A stretch of DNA of 64,000 bases from Dromiciops gliroides (taxonomy: Eukaryota > Chordata > Mammalia > Microbiotheria > Microbiotheriidae): the NCBI RefSeq assembly GCF_019393635.1, contig NC_057866.1, positions 123,007,897-123,071,896 of the forward strand. The letters run 5' to 3'. Below the pieces are notes generated by a model. The model was not told where the DNA came from and ran no database searches. It was given only the letters and a program-made list of their open reading frames with translations. Every line of letters begins with the position of its first letter. The first letter of the stretch is position 1. Shown here in pieces: positions 22,781 through 34,700 of the stretch. The position numbers were made by a program, and so were the translations under genes.

Positions 22781-23017
22781 AGTCTTCCTCAACTCACTTT
22801 TCTCACTCTCCTTCCCAATCTCCACTTGTTTTCCTGTTGATGTATACTCTTCTATACATCCTGATTATGAGGAATGACAAGTTCTCTTTCTCCTTTTTAT
22901 ACTTGTGTGTTCTTTTTATTCTCTCTTCTCTTTTCCCTCTTCAAACCCTGAAAACAGTGCAGCCCTTTGGTCCTCTGTTTTTGTAATTTAACTCACTCAA
23001 TACCCTTTGAAGATTTT

Positions 23018-23167
23018 TTGTTTGTTTTTTTGCAGGGCAGTTGGGGTTAAGTGACTTGCCCAGGGTCACACAGCTAGTAAGTGATAAGTGTCTGAGGTCA
23101 GATTTGAACTCAGGTCCTCCTGAATACAAGGCTGGTGCTCTATCCACTGTGCCACCTAGCTGCCCCT
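23018..23167 (-). mobile_element. WSINE1-type SINE
   Basis: Perfect 15-bp duplication CCCTTTGAAGATTTT at 23003-23017 and 23168-23182. Confidence 0.93.
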
Positions 23168-24409
23168 CCCTTTGAAGATTTTAATGTGGTTAAGGAACAC
23201 TTGTTGCTTCCCTCTGTATTAGAATGCTAATACTACATCACTATATACCTCCTTTCAATTGCTCAGATGAACTTACTTTTCTAGATTTCTCTTGAACCTT
23301 GTGTTTGTATTTCAAAGTTTCTACTCAGTCCTTTTTATCAGAAATGCTTAAAAGTCCTCTATTCTATTAAAGATCCATCCTCCCTCCCCTCACTCCCATA
23401 GATTTATACTTGGCTTTGCAGAGTAGGTTATTCTTGGTGTAAACTTCTCTCTTTTACCTTTTGAACACTGTATTCCAAGATTTCCTCTTCTTTTTAATAG
23501 AAGTTTCTAAGTCTTGCATATTCCTAACTATAGTTCCTTAATACTTGAACTGCTTATTTTTGGATGCTTGAAGTCCTTTTTTCTTTGACATCGGAGTTCT
23601 GGATTTTGACTATAACATTCCTGGAACTTTTCCTTTTGAGGTTTGGTTTAGGAAAACATCAGTGGATTCTTTCCATCTTTACTTTGCCCTCTGGGTCTAA
23701 TGAATCTGGGTAGCTATTATTTATAATTTCTTAAAATATGGTATCCTGGGCTCAAGATATAGAATTAGTCAATCAAGATGCAGAATCAGCCAATGTGGGA
23801 ATCTGTCCACCTTGACTTTGCATATTTATTATAAGAAGGGAATTGGGAGGGAGAAAAAAATAAATGCTTAACCAAAACAATTCTAAATAAAAAAACACAA
23901 TGTTCAGATTTTTAAAAAATCATAGTTTTCAAGGAATTCAGTGATTCCTAAATTATCTTTTCTTGTTTTCCAGTTTTTTATATCAGGTATCACTTTTTTC
24001 TCTCATGGAATTAATTTCTTGGCAATATTTAACACTATCTCTTCTGAGATATTTATTCTTATTTCAATTCCTTCTTACAGAGATTGTTTCATTTTTAAAA
24101 ATCTCTTAATTTCTTCTAGGTTTTCATGCAGTCCTTATAGAAAATCCAATTTTTCCTTTGTCTCTCTGCTTGTAGTTGTTACACAGTTACTTGCTCCTTC
24201 TTTTGGGACCCTCTAGATCTACAGTAATTTTTTTATACTTATCAGTCTTTTCTCTTTAGTGTTCATTCCTGAATTAAGACTTTGTGTCATGACCAGATTC
24301 CACCTTGCTGTATATTTGGGTTGGGTGGTCGGCTCTGCTTGGTTTCACCCTATGTCACATGAGTTTCTGCACTGACTTTTACCTTATGTGGTAAGTCCCC
24401 TCCAAGCTC

Positions 24410-25220
24410 TAAGTTCCCTCAAATACATCAACATCTCTCAAATCCATCCCTTTTTCTCTACTTATACCAGCACTGGAATGGGCATGTTCCAGTCCATACT
24501 TAGACCATTGCAATAGTCTTCTCATTTCTTCCTCTGAGTCCAATATCCTTACTAATTCATCCTCCACGGAGCTGCTAAATTGATTTTCCTAATGCAATGA
24601 TCTCACTCTTTTGTTCAAGAAGCTACCGAAGTGTCTCATTGCTTAGAGGATCAAATATAAATTCCTGTTTGGCATTTAAAGCCCTTCATAATCTGGCTCT
24701 AGTCTATCTTTCTAGACTGCTTACACATTATTCCCCTTCACACACTTTAATTTTTTTTTTTTTTAGTGAGGCAATTGGGGTTAAGTGACTTGCCCAGGGT
24801 CACACAGCTAGTAAGTGTTAAGTGTCTGAGGCCGGATTTGAACTCAGGTCCTCCTGACTCCAGGGCCGGTGCTCTATCCACTGCGCCATCTAGCTGCCCC
24901 ACACACACTCTAAATTTTAGCCAAATTGGCCCTCTTCCTATTCCTAACAAATGACTTGACATCTTTGCTCAGGCTGTCTGCCAATTCTGGAATGCTCTCC
25001 TTCCTCCCTCACCTGCACCTCTTAAAGTCCTTATCTCCCTTCAAGGCCCAACTCTAGTGTCACCATCTCCCCAAGTTGTCAGTGCCCCCAGCCACTTTGC
25101 ATTTATTTTGCTTTTAACCACTTACCTTATTTATTTTGCATATATCTTTTATTCTATCTACTTATCTGTGACCTTGTTGTATTCTGGTAGATTGTAAGTT
25201 CCCCAAGGAACATCTGTATT
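24410..25220 (+). mobile_element. L2 3' region, split by a SINE
   Basis: AAGCCCTTCATAATCTGGCT and TTGCTCAGGCTGTCTGCC in order, ending near GTAAGTTCCCCAAGG, match the L2 3' UTR. Confidence 0.8.
24755..24899 (-). mobile_element. WSINE1-type SINE, subfamily B
   Basis: Complete copy; imperfect duplication around CACACACTTTAATTT and CACACACTCTAAATTT. Confidence 0.9.
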
Positions 25221-25229
25221 CTTTGTGTT

Positions 25230-25508
25230 CAGTTCTGGGTGGCACATTATAGGAAGGACATTGATAAACTGGAGAATGTCCAGAAGAGTTCAAACAAAAT
25301 GGTAAATGGTTTTGAGTTCATCCCCAATGAGGACTGGTTGCAAGAATTGGAGAAGAAAAGCTTTAGAGAGTGTGTGCTAGTTGGGCTCAAGGATCTGAAG
25401 AAGTCATGTGTAGGAGCAGCTAGGTGGCACAGACTGAAGAAGGGATTAGCCCCACTGTACTTTACCCTGGCCAGACCACATATAAAGTATTGCCTCCAAA
25501 AAAAATAA
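25230..25508 (+). mobile_element. CR1/L3-like RT fragments in permuted order
   Basis: FWVAHYRKDIDKLENVQ (25233-25285) resembles the CR1 RT C-terminus. The segment that normally precedes it (LARPHIKYC, about 25468-25494) follows instead, after a WSINE-like head GAGCAGCTAGGTGGCACAG (25415-25433). Confidence 0.55.
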
Positions 25509-25554
25509 GAACCTTTCCTACTCTGAGATTTTATGATTTCATGAAATCCTATTA

Positions 25555-25830
25555 AGCTCCTGGGGCCCAGCTTGGATCCCATCTCTTCTGTGAAGTCTTC
25601 CCTAAACTTCTCAGTGGTAAATACTTTGTCCCTCCTTGAATTTCATAAAGCACTTTAAAAAACTTCCATACTTCAATTTGTATTATACATATCCATGCAT
25701 GTTTCTTATTCTTCACAAGACTATAAGCTTCTTGAGGGCAGTGTGGCTTAATCATTTTTACATCCCTCAACACTGCAAAATCCTTTTCATGTAGCAGGAG
25801 CTTAACAAGTATTTGTTTCATTGGATTCAC
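25555..25830 (+). mobile_element. L2 3' end
   Basis: GACTATAAGCTTCTTGAGGGC and AGGAGCTTAACAAGTATTTG are L2 tail phrases. Confidence 0.7.
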
Positions 25831-25999
25831 TTCCTAACTACAAGCTTTTACCCATATACAACCCCCTTCTTAGAATAATGTTTTTAAGTAATTAAAGGAA
25901 ATGCTAAATTTCAGTTAGGGTTTAGTAAAAATAAAGACATATTTTTTTCCTCATCAAAATTCATGGGTCCCCTCAAATCTATTCACAGACCCCCTTTGG

Positions 26000-26510
26000 A
26001 GTTTATTTTTTCCAGGTTAAACATTTTTATTTATATTTTTCTGTCCCAATCTCTATCCTTCCTTTCCTCTCTCCCTTCCCCCCTTGCCAAGGTGGCAAAC
26101 AATCCAATATGGGTTATACATATATGATTGTGCAAAACATCACCATATTTGTCACTTAATGAAAGAATGTGAAAAATAGCATGCTTCCATCTTTTCCATC
26201 AATAGCAGTTCTTTCTTTGGAGGTGGATAGTATGCTTCATCAATATTCTTTTGGGATTGTCTTGGATCACTGTATTGTTAAGAATAGTCAAGTCGGGGCA
26301 GCTAGGTGGCACAGTGGATAGAGCACCGGCCCTGGAGTCAGGAGTACCTGAGTTCAAATCCGACCTCAGACACTTAACACTAGCTGTGTGACCCTGGGCA
26401 AGTCACTTAATCCCAATTGCCTCACTAAAAAAAAAAAAAAGAATGGTCAAGTCATTCACAGTTCTTCATCGAACAATATTGCTATCTCTGTGTACAGTGT
26501 CCCTTTGGAG
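26000..26510 (-). mobile_element. L1 3'-end fragment, split by a SINE
   Basis: GGCAAACAATCCAATATGGG, TTTTGGGATTGTCTTGGATC and, after the SINE, CATTCACAGTTCTTCATCG are the complement of the marsupial L1 3' region. Confidence 0.75.
26295..26438 (+). mobile_element. WSINE1-type SINE, subfamily B
   Basis: AAGAATAGTCAAGTC (26280-26294) and AAGAATGGTCAAGTC (26439-26453) flank it. Confidence 0.92.
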
Positions 26511-27710
26511 TTTAACTGCAGGTTAAGAACTCCTGTTATAAAGCTTCAACCCCCCCCCCACCAAATCCCCATACTTGAATGAATAAAAATGACATCTCCA
26601 ATCAAAAGCTACCTCTCCTATAAAGATATGGAGGAATAAGTGCATGGGGTTACAAGAGTTTTGTAACAAAGAGTTACAAATATGCCAGAAAACATGGTGG
26701 TGAAATATTTATAGCATCTTTGTTTTATGCAATTTCAGGGAGCTGAGTTTGTAAAATATTTGTCTCCTTATTTATAACTACAATATTTCAATATACAGAT
26801 GTTTATCAAAGTAATTGGTAGTCACAAAGAATATGAATGGGATTTGCTGTCAGAATAGTAAAACCCATCAGTTACTTATTTAATATTGTTTCTTCTATGT
26901 GCAAGGCACTTTAGTAGATACTAGAAGCACAAAAATAGATGGGAAATATACTCTGCTCTCAGGGGAAATAAATATGATACAAGGGATAGTGAGATAGGTG
27001 CAAAGGAGAGATCCAAGCAAAGCACAAGGAGTAATTTGAGAGAGATAGAGCTTTCAGCTTGGAGGATGGGACAGAGCAAGGGAAGGTTTTAGAGAAGTGG
27101 TACCTGAGTAAGGCTTTGAGGGAATGGAAGAACTTCAGAAAAGAGAGATTGTCCAATTTTTTGAAGAGAAAACACGATTAAAAATGATTTTTCAAAGGGA
27201 GATTTAAAAATTCCTTTTGTTGTTGTTTTGTTAGGTTCTCCTTTAAAATAATCTTTCTAGGTTGGTAAACAGATAGACATTACTGTGATAGAACCGGTAT
27301 TTTCCTAATGCAATGGCCTTCAGCTCCAGCTTTCCTGACTGTGGCCTGAGATCCTCACACTTCACCCACCCCGTAACCCCACCACTGCCATCCCCACAAT
27401 CTGATTGGCCCCAGCTTCCTGATCAACAGGCATGAAGTCCAGGGGGACTACAGTCTGGGCCTCTCAGACTTTATGGTTGCCTGAGGCCACACCAGTTGCT
27501 ACACCCCAATGACATACTGACTAGACACATTCTAAGTGCCCCTGTATCGTTTTTGTTTATTCTTGCTGTGGTAGGGCAAAGATGACCTCTTTTTCCTTTG
27601 TTAAATGTTCCTAATTTCATCCCAATATTGAACCTGAAAAGGGTGTTGGCATAAAAGCCCTACAACAATTATATTACTGCCAGAGTACTAATGTTCAGAA
27701 AAGATTTTTT

Positions 27711-27863
27711 TGTTTTGTTTCGTTTGTTTGTAAGTCAATTGGGGTTAAGTGACTTGCCCAGGGTCACACAGCTAGTAAGCGTTAAGTGTCTGAGGTCACA
27801 TTTGAACTCAGGTCCTCCTGACTCCTGGCCGGTGCTCTGTCCACTATGCCACCTAGCTGCCCC
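27711..27863 (-). mobile_element. WSINE1-type SINE, subfamily B
   Basis: Perfect 15-bp duplication CAGAAAAGATTTTTT at 27696-27710 and 27864-27878. Confidence 0.92.
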
Positions 27864-28717
27864 CAGAAAAGATTTTTTGAAAACCTTATAATGCCTTGAA
27901 GTGAGTGGTATTCATTTCTCAAAATGAAAAAAAAATTAAAGTTATAGAAAAAGTTCCTGTGGGAATTGGAAACAAAGTTAAATGTACTGGTCTTTTAAGT
28001 GGCTAAAATAATGAATGTGTGACATAAGGAAGTAGAGGGGTAAAAAGAAAAGCAAAAAAGAATTCACTCTGGCAAAAGAAAAGAATTCATGCTAGCAAAG
28101 GAGAAATAGAAAAAGAATTATAAGGAAAAGGCAGAAGGGGATATTCATGGAATCATCATGCTTTAGTTGGAAGGTTTTTGTTGAAAATGGAAGTGTTCTT
28201 CAACATTACTTAGGCAGTAATATCGCTTTTAAGACAACGTAAATTTTTAGATTAGTGGGTGAATCAGAGGCACATTCAACAGTGATTCCATTTTATTTAC
28301 TTTTAGGGTAAACAGAGAAGGGCCTGGAAGATTGGTCTTCAATTGATCACTGAAGTCTTCCAGGAGACTCCTTGGTCCTTCCAAAGCAGTCTGGAAACAA
28401 TTAGCAAGCCCTTTCCTCCTCTCCAACTATCCCAGACTGGGATGCCTCACAGACAACCAGAACCATTTCATTTGAGTTCTAGGAGAACAAATTGACCCAC
28501 CAACCTATGCTTGCCAGGGCACCATGAGGTGGAACATACTAGGAAGGGAGAGGCCAGTCATCTCAGTAGACACCAAATTATTAATAATAAACCCTTAAAG
28601 GCAAATGCAACAGCAATAATGATGTTACATTATCAAATTATACTTAGCTGTATTAGTTTTGATTGGATTTTCAAATAGAAACTTATTAACACATAACCCT
28701 TAACAAATTAGCAGAAA

Positions 28718-28738
28718 TTTATTTATATCATCTTTATT
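28718..28738 (-). terminator. Candidate SGCB polyadenylation signals (two AATAAA, 15 nt apart)
   Basis: On the minus strand AATAAA occurs at 28738-28733 and again at 28723-28718, followed by a GT-rich stretch. Their position fits the end of the SINE-free interval. Cleavage near 28700 is inferred. Confidence 0.45.
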
Positions 28739-29059
28739 GTAAACAGAGGTCATTAACATGTTACATCAACTAAAGTCAGCAATATGGAATAGATTTATAT
28801 AATTATTTTTTATATGGCAGAATTGGTAAATACCATCTTTGAAATAGATGACAAATTATCGTTATTTCAAAGGTACAAAGGTCTCTTTAGTGTCATTTTA
28901 GCACCACTGAACTCTCACCTCCTAAAAATGAATTTAATTACCAATGGGCAACAATAGTTACTATAAATAATGACTACACAAATTGTAATTAAATAATACA
29001 AATATATATTTTAAAATGTGTAGACCAGCAAATAATATACAGGAAGTTCATGCTTTTCA

Positions 29060-29240
29060 TAGTATCATAGATTTAGAGCAAAAGGGTTCTTCAATGCCAT
29101 CTAGTCCAAATCCCTCATTTTACTAACGAGGCTATAAGAGAGGTGTTTGCCCAAAGTCACCGAGCTATTATGGTGGTAAAGTGGGATTCAAACCCAGATT
29201 CTTTGACCCCAAATCCAGTGCTCTTTCCAATCCAATATAG
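29060..29240 (+). mobile_element. Ancient SINE within the SGCB 3' UTR
   Basis: ATCATAGATTTAGAGCAAAAG, CATCTAGTCCAAATCCCTCA and ATTCAAACCCAGATTCTTTG are phrases of an old mammalian SINE type also seen at 54285-54450. Confidence 0.55.
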
Positions 29241-29364
29241 TCTTTCTATGAATTGACTAGTTTTTCTACAAATTGCTGAAGGCCAATCCTGGGTTTCAGA
29301 ACTTTACCCATCCCTGAAGAGGAAGATTTAGACTTACTAGATGGGCAATGTCCTAGTAAGGAAA

Positions 29365-29520
29365 TTGTCCCCAAGTAGAATGGGCTGCCTCTGGAGGTAG
29401 GTGATTCCTTTTCACTGGAGCTATTCAAGCTGAGGCCAGATGACCGTGGAGGAAGGACATTATAGAGTGGGTTCCTTTTGGGTGTCCCTTATTAAGCTAA
29501 ATCTATGATGGCATGAACTT
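29365..29520 (+). mobile_element. CR1/L3-like 3' fragment
   Basis: AATGGGCTGCCTCTGGAGGT and CACTGGAGCTATTCAAGC encode the WNGLP-LE-LFK pattern of CR1-type RT C-termini. Confidence 0.5.
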
Positions 29521-29794
29521 GGTTTCAGGAATATAGTCAAGCACCATCTGGTGGCAAGAGAGAGTAATGTCCAATTTCTATTTAATGAAAGCTGTATGGA
29601 TGTGCAGTGATCCTCCGTCCCTTCCCTTTTTTGCTGTTTGGTTTTCCTATGTGGTTTATAGGAATGTATTGCAGCAAAAAGTGGGAACTCCTTACTTTGT
29701 AAAGTATTTTAAAATGCTATACCTTTGAAATAATTCTGTAAACTGCATCAAATCATCCTATCTAGTCAAAAGCACTTGGGATGGGGGTGAACAT

Positions 29795-29845
29795 ATATGT
29801 ACACGTACATGTATATATATGTATATACACATTATGTATATAAAC
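29795..29845. repeat. AT/GTAC-rich microsatellite
   Basis: Interrupted TA, ATGT and GTAC units. Confidence 0.75.
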
Positions 29846-31595
29846 CAAAACTAATGACAAAATTTCAAAAATAATTAGATGATTTGTGATTACTTGTGCA
29901 ATAAACTGTTACACAGTTTGTGTAAAATATTTATTCAAATAAATCTGAATAAAGCACAAAAGTATGCAAAAAGAATAGCTGGGGGAACTTGAAATGAGAT
30001 TTCCAATTGGAATATATGTAGAAGGACAAAGTTCTAGCAAAATAGCTGTAATAATTAATAGAGGCCACAATTCTGTTATAGATATTTAAAGTGTAACTTT
30101 CAGGATTAGGGAAGGACTCAATGGTTATTTTGATTAAACTTAAAGACCCCAAGGTAATGTTTAGATTTTGATAAGTATTGTATTTTTAAACTATTTACAT
30201 ATACAATAGTAACACTATCAAATATTGTGGGGTTTTTTTAGACTTCCTTATCTACACAATATAAGTAATCATTTAAAAATACTTGCTTGATTAAAACACT
30301 ATGTAAATGTAGGCTTAATCCTATTTCCTGTATAAAAAAGAAATAGGTAGAGCCTGTGGTTCATCACTGATGACTGCTTAACAGTAGGCCAATAATTCAC
30401 TTTAAGGGCCCCTTTAAAGGGGCTTATTTGGCCTAGATATAAATCATATTTAACAAAATAATCATAGTACAAATATGAAATGTGTTAGACACAATTAAAT
30501 TGTTGGTAGAAGGGGAGCAGAAGAGGATGTTAAGAGTGGAGACTGTAATCCTACTTTACTAATCTAAAAATTATTTGTTTTATTTTGTAGCATGGAAAAC
30601 AACTGTATAGGGATGATTTTAGTGCAGTGCTTTGGAACCAGCTTATTTCTGATTTTTAAATTTGGCAACGACTAGTCAAGTTTTCTTGACTGATTTGAAA
30701 TTTATTTACTATGTCTTCTGTTCTTTTTAGGTAAATACATTTTGTTTTCTTAAAAAAAATCACACACATACAAAACCTTATAGGTTAGTCTGGATTGGTC
30801 TTTTGAAGACCAAATACCTTCTTTTCCATCTTCTTAGAGCTTCAGATTAGATATTGAAATGTTTGCTTATATTATTCATGCAGTACTACCAGAATGAAAC
30901 ATTGAATACTCATTAGTATTACGTGATAATATAATTATACTCAACAGTACTTTAAGTAAAAATTTGGCATCACAAAATATTTTCTTCAGGACTCCTAACT
31001 AGGTATCTATTTTCTTATTACATATCACATGTGTTTAAAATTCCTTTGATCTCACTGACATGTAAGAGAGACTCTTGCCCATGACAAATTCAGTATGAAA
31101 TCTCAAAGTCATTATTCTTAGAAGCACAAACCACATGTCGTCCATAAATAAAATTATAATTTTTCCAGATTTAAAAAATATATTTATGTACAGATTGTTT
31201 ATCCTTTTAAATAATTTAATGAGTGGTCAGTCCTCATAATTATCAAAAACTTACTTATATCGAGTCTAACAGCTAAACCAGCCCAAGAAATGATGTTTAA
31301 AAACATTTCTTGAAATGTTTCATTTTGATTTTATTCATTTTTCATGATATTTTAAAAATAGATTTGCCTGATACTCAGCACAGTGTAATTGAATGGAAAA
31401 ATTTAAGATTCTGGCTATTTTAATTCAGAATATTTTAAATTTAGAGGTTATTTAACATATCTATTAATGCTAGGCAGTTAAAAGAACTACAATGCATATC
31501 ATAAAGTTTGTAAAAACAATGGCTTGCATGCATGCACTTAAAAAAAAAGTAAAGACAATTATAAACACACTGATGACTTTCTCTCTCCAACTTAT

Positions 31596-31799
31596 CTAGT
31601 ATGTATTTCCACAAGGGTTGTCTGAGATTTGGCAGCCCATATTTTGGCCTGTCACTTGTACTTTGAACAGAGTTCCATCTGCACACATACATAGCTTGTA
31701 GCGAACCCAGTCACCATTATTTAATTGATCTCCAAAGGAAGAACTTGGTAGGCGAGAGGTGCTGACCATCACAGATCCATTTAGGATGATGCTGTGCTC
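31596..31799 (-). CDS. SGCB: SGCB coding exon 6 (cysteine-rich C-terminus) and stop
   Basis: Sixty-seven codons (254-320) begin EHSIILNGSVMVSTSRLPSS and end ISDNPCGNTY before TAG at 31598-31596. The acceptor is CCAATAG before 31799. Conserved cysteines fall at residues 290, 292, 309 and 316; the sequon NGSV is at 261. The C-terminal Tyr replaces the human His. Confidence 0.97.
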   Translation of the reverse strand, partial: EHSIILNGSVMVSTSRLPSSSFGDQLNNGDWVRYKLCMCADGTLFKVQVTGQNMGCQISDNPCGNTY

Positions 31800-34700
31800 C
31801 TATTGGGAGAATAATAATATGTTCATTTACTACCAACAGCAGTAGTGAGAACAATAGTTAATAAATGCAGTTTACTGCCAAAATAACAAGAAAAGGGGAT
31901 TACAACAGACAAGTAAGTTCAAATTCAACTAGAGGTCTTCTATCTTTAGAGCTTGATATATGATAGTCAACCTGCAATACATTTTGTTTTTCAACCATTA
32001 AATTAGTGCTGCACTGGAATTCTCATGGCCATGATAGATTTATAATGCTTGCAAACACTTACTGAAGATTAAAAAACGAAACTCAGCTCATTGTCATTTA
32101 TAAAGTCTCATGCATATCAAGTCATAATATGGGGCTAAGGAATGGCCCTGTGACTTCACTGATTCAGGAAACTCCCAATATGAAGAAAATTCCTTTCTCC
32201 CAATGCAGGTCACCACCTTCTTTGGTAGTCTTTGAGTTGCCTAGGACTCTGAGAGGGTAAGGGACTTGTCTCTAGGGTCACAAGACCAGTACATGTCAGA
32301 AGTAAAAGTGTGGAACATAATGCTGCCTCTTAGTCATACTGCTAATAATGCTTCTGCCTAAAAATTAGCACAATGATTTTGATAAATAACATGAGAAAAC
32401 ATTTTTTCTTCATGAAGAAAATGATTTAATTCCTATCACTTTCTCATAATGACATATAGGAGTCAAACCAGTTTTATATATTTAAATATCGACATTCCAA
32501 ACAAAATTTGGTACAGGCCAGACCAGACCTTTTTCCAACCTACTGCTCCCCAAACCTTCTTGTGTATGTATGTTAGATGATTTTTTTTTTTTGCAGGACC
32601 CTGTTGAAGTGTTATGTTATGATGGGAAGTAGATTTATGTTAAAGGTATTTTGGATATAATCTGTTATAAAAAGTAAGCATAAAGTTAATTTTTCACTAC
32701 AGGATTTCAGGAAGATTGTGTTATGAAACTTTTAAAGTATTTAACAGTCCTATGGTTCATCCTGTTTAATTAAATTAATACATAATTTTGGCCACAAATA
32801 ATATTTCAGACTTGAAAGAGGTACTCAATTGAGCTTTTGGCCCCTTCTTGGCACCACTCTTGTTACCAAAGAATCTTCTTCAGAAGAGAGAGAATTTTCT
32901 TCTGTAGCATTAAGATGAATCTGGTAACAATTCTAAAATAGTTATTTAATAAGCTCTTTGCTAACTATTAACCTTTTTTGTTTTTTTTTGCTATTAATCT
33001 TAACTGTATTTAAACAAAGGGCTATGCATGCTCAAAAATTTGGTTAAAAAAAAACCCACAGATTTAATTCAGCCTCATACACTTGACACTTACTAGCTGT
33101 GTGACCCTGGGCAAGTCACTTAACACCCATTGCCCCTTAAAAAAATTTTTTTTTAATGAAAAAAACCCCAACAGATTTAAGAAACATAGAAATCATGTAC
33201 TTCCTCCTGCTTTTATTAGATAGATTTATAAGCCTGTGTGTACATATATTGGCCTGAACATGTGATTTTATTGATTTAGAGAACTCTGGGTTACAAAGCT
33301 TCCTTTACCAAGTGCAAACTGGCAACTGTTCTGCAATTTATGGCCTACAGAGTTGCCTGAGGCATTCAGTGACTTTTCAGGGTGGAGTAGCCAGTCTGTC
33401 AGAGGCAGGCCTTAACCCAGATCTTCCTAGTTCTGGTGGGGCTAGCTCTCTAGCTACTATGTTACAGTGCCCCTTAAAATCATATACTGAAGGGAAATGT
33501 TACTAAAAAGCAATTTATTAAATTGTTTTTAAAATTTATGTTACTGTTGCTTCACAATCTCATTTTTTTTACTCTATCTTAAGAACAAATGCAGTAACAG
33601 TGACTTTCAAAATTGCTGCTGATTCTGCCACCCAGTGGTCAGTTTAATTTTTTAAAACTTTATGTTCTTATTCTAAACGGTATATTATGGATTTTAAATT
33701 ACCCATTATTGTTTCCTTAAGTTGAATTATAAGTCTTTAAAATTTGGTTTATTTTTATTTAATAGGGTGCTTTTTTACTATTTTAAAGTACTTTCATAGC
33801 TATGGTATCATTTTAATACTTCAAAGATTAAAATTGCAAAACTATTATTTCTATTTTCAAAAATAAAGAGACTGGGGCTCAGAGATATTTAAGAAGCCAT
33901 GAATAGTACAGAGGTCTTTTGTTTCGTTGTAGAATTGATCTTTCTAGAAGATGATATCTGTGATCTTTTTTTTTTTGGTTAAGCATATTTTATTAATATC
34001 AGTAAAAGATTGACCACGTGTCTCCCTAACTTCTCATGGTCTCAGGCCACATAGTAGAGAAAGCTTCAGCATGGCAGTTAACTTGAGCAGGAAAAAAGCC
34101 CCAGCCCATCTCTCAGAGAGACGGCACATGGTCTCAAGGAGAGTTCAGAAGACAGATAAAACCTATGCCATCCTAAGAGGGAGAGCAGAGGCAAGCCAAG
34201 AGTCCACCCAGAGAAGAGAGCCAAGCATCAGACAAGAGTTTTATCTTCTTTTGATAGGGGTGGGTCATTGTACACTGATCAAAGCTAATTGGTGAGCATC
34301 ATTCAATTCCATTGGCTGACATGACTTGAGGGCGGTCTACATTAAAATGAACTCTACAGATGACATAAGGGTGAAGAATGTAGAAGACCCTCACTCAAGT
34401 TGCTTAAGGCAAAGTCCATATCTAGGTGTAGTTTGATCCCTAAACTAGAAAAAAGAGTCTATTTCCATTTTTTTTTTGTTCCCTTGGGTTTAATCCCAAA
34501 GGAGACAAGATAGTTTCTTAAGGAGAACTGGATGTTCTGGAGTGGGGGATGAGGGTAGAGGGTGGGTAGAGAAACCACTGAAACTGATGTCTGGGACCCC
34601 CAGTATTGGTGATCTTGATGTGCATGTTCCCTCCGGCCATACAGACTGCAACCCATCCAGACTTTTGCAAATCCCATCCATTTTCTCTCATAAGTTTGTC

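Larger units (their letters stand above)
21925..24235 (-). mobile_element. HAL1-like LINE (L1 ORF1 without ORF2), with two SINEs inside
   Basis: On the minus strand 24235-23390 corresponds to L1 ORF1; its end reads FTPRITYSAKPSINLWE then stop (about 23445-23390), close to the LQPRITYPAKLS end of L1 ORF1p. It is followed directly by 3'-UTR-like sequence down to about 21925 with no ORF2-like stretch. The layout fits HAL1 elements; deletion of ORF2 from an L1 is the alternative. Confidence 0.6.
19343..28700. other. LRRC66-SGCB intergenic interval, 9.3 kb
   Basis: No coding exon was recognised. From left to right it holds a truncated SINE, a purine-rich tract, a HAL1-like LINE with two SINEs in it, L2 and CR1/L3 fragments, an L1 3' fragment split by a SINE, and one more SINE. 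The stretches 26520-27690 and 27900-28700 show only scattered low-complexity sequence; 27330-27500 is relatively GC-rich with a CCAAT-type motif but no recognisable gene. Confidence 0.6.
28700..31595 (-). other. SGCB: Probable SGCB 3' untranslated region
   Basis: About 2.9 kb after the stop codon is AT-rich, has no WSINE1-type insertions (unlike flanking DNA) and ends near paired AATAAA signals, similar in size to the long human SGCB 3' UTR. It contains one ancient SINE (29060-29240) and a CR1/L3-like remnant (29365-29520) on the plus strand. The boundary is inferred. Confidence 0.6.

Noticed and set aside
25239-25508. 89-codon frame that looks like a small gene
   Set aside because: Its residues match CR1-type RT pieces and a SINE head, so it is a repeat remnant.
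34459-34677. Possible ribosomal-protein pseudogene on the minus strand
   Set aside because: I compared it with small ribosomal proteins from memory and found no match; kept only as an unidentified polyadenylated insert.
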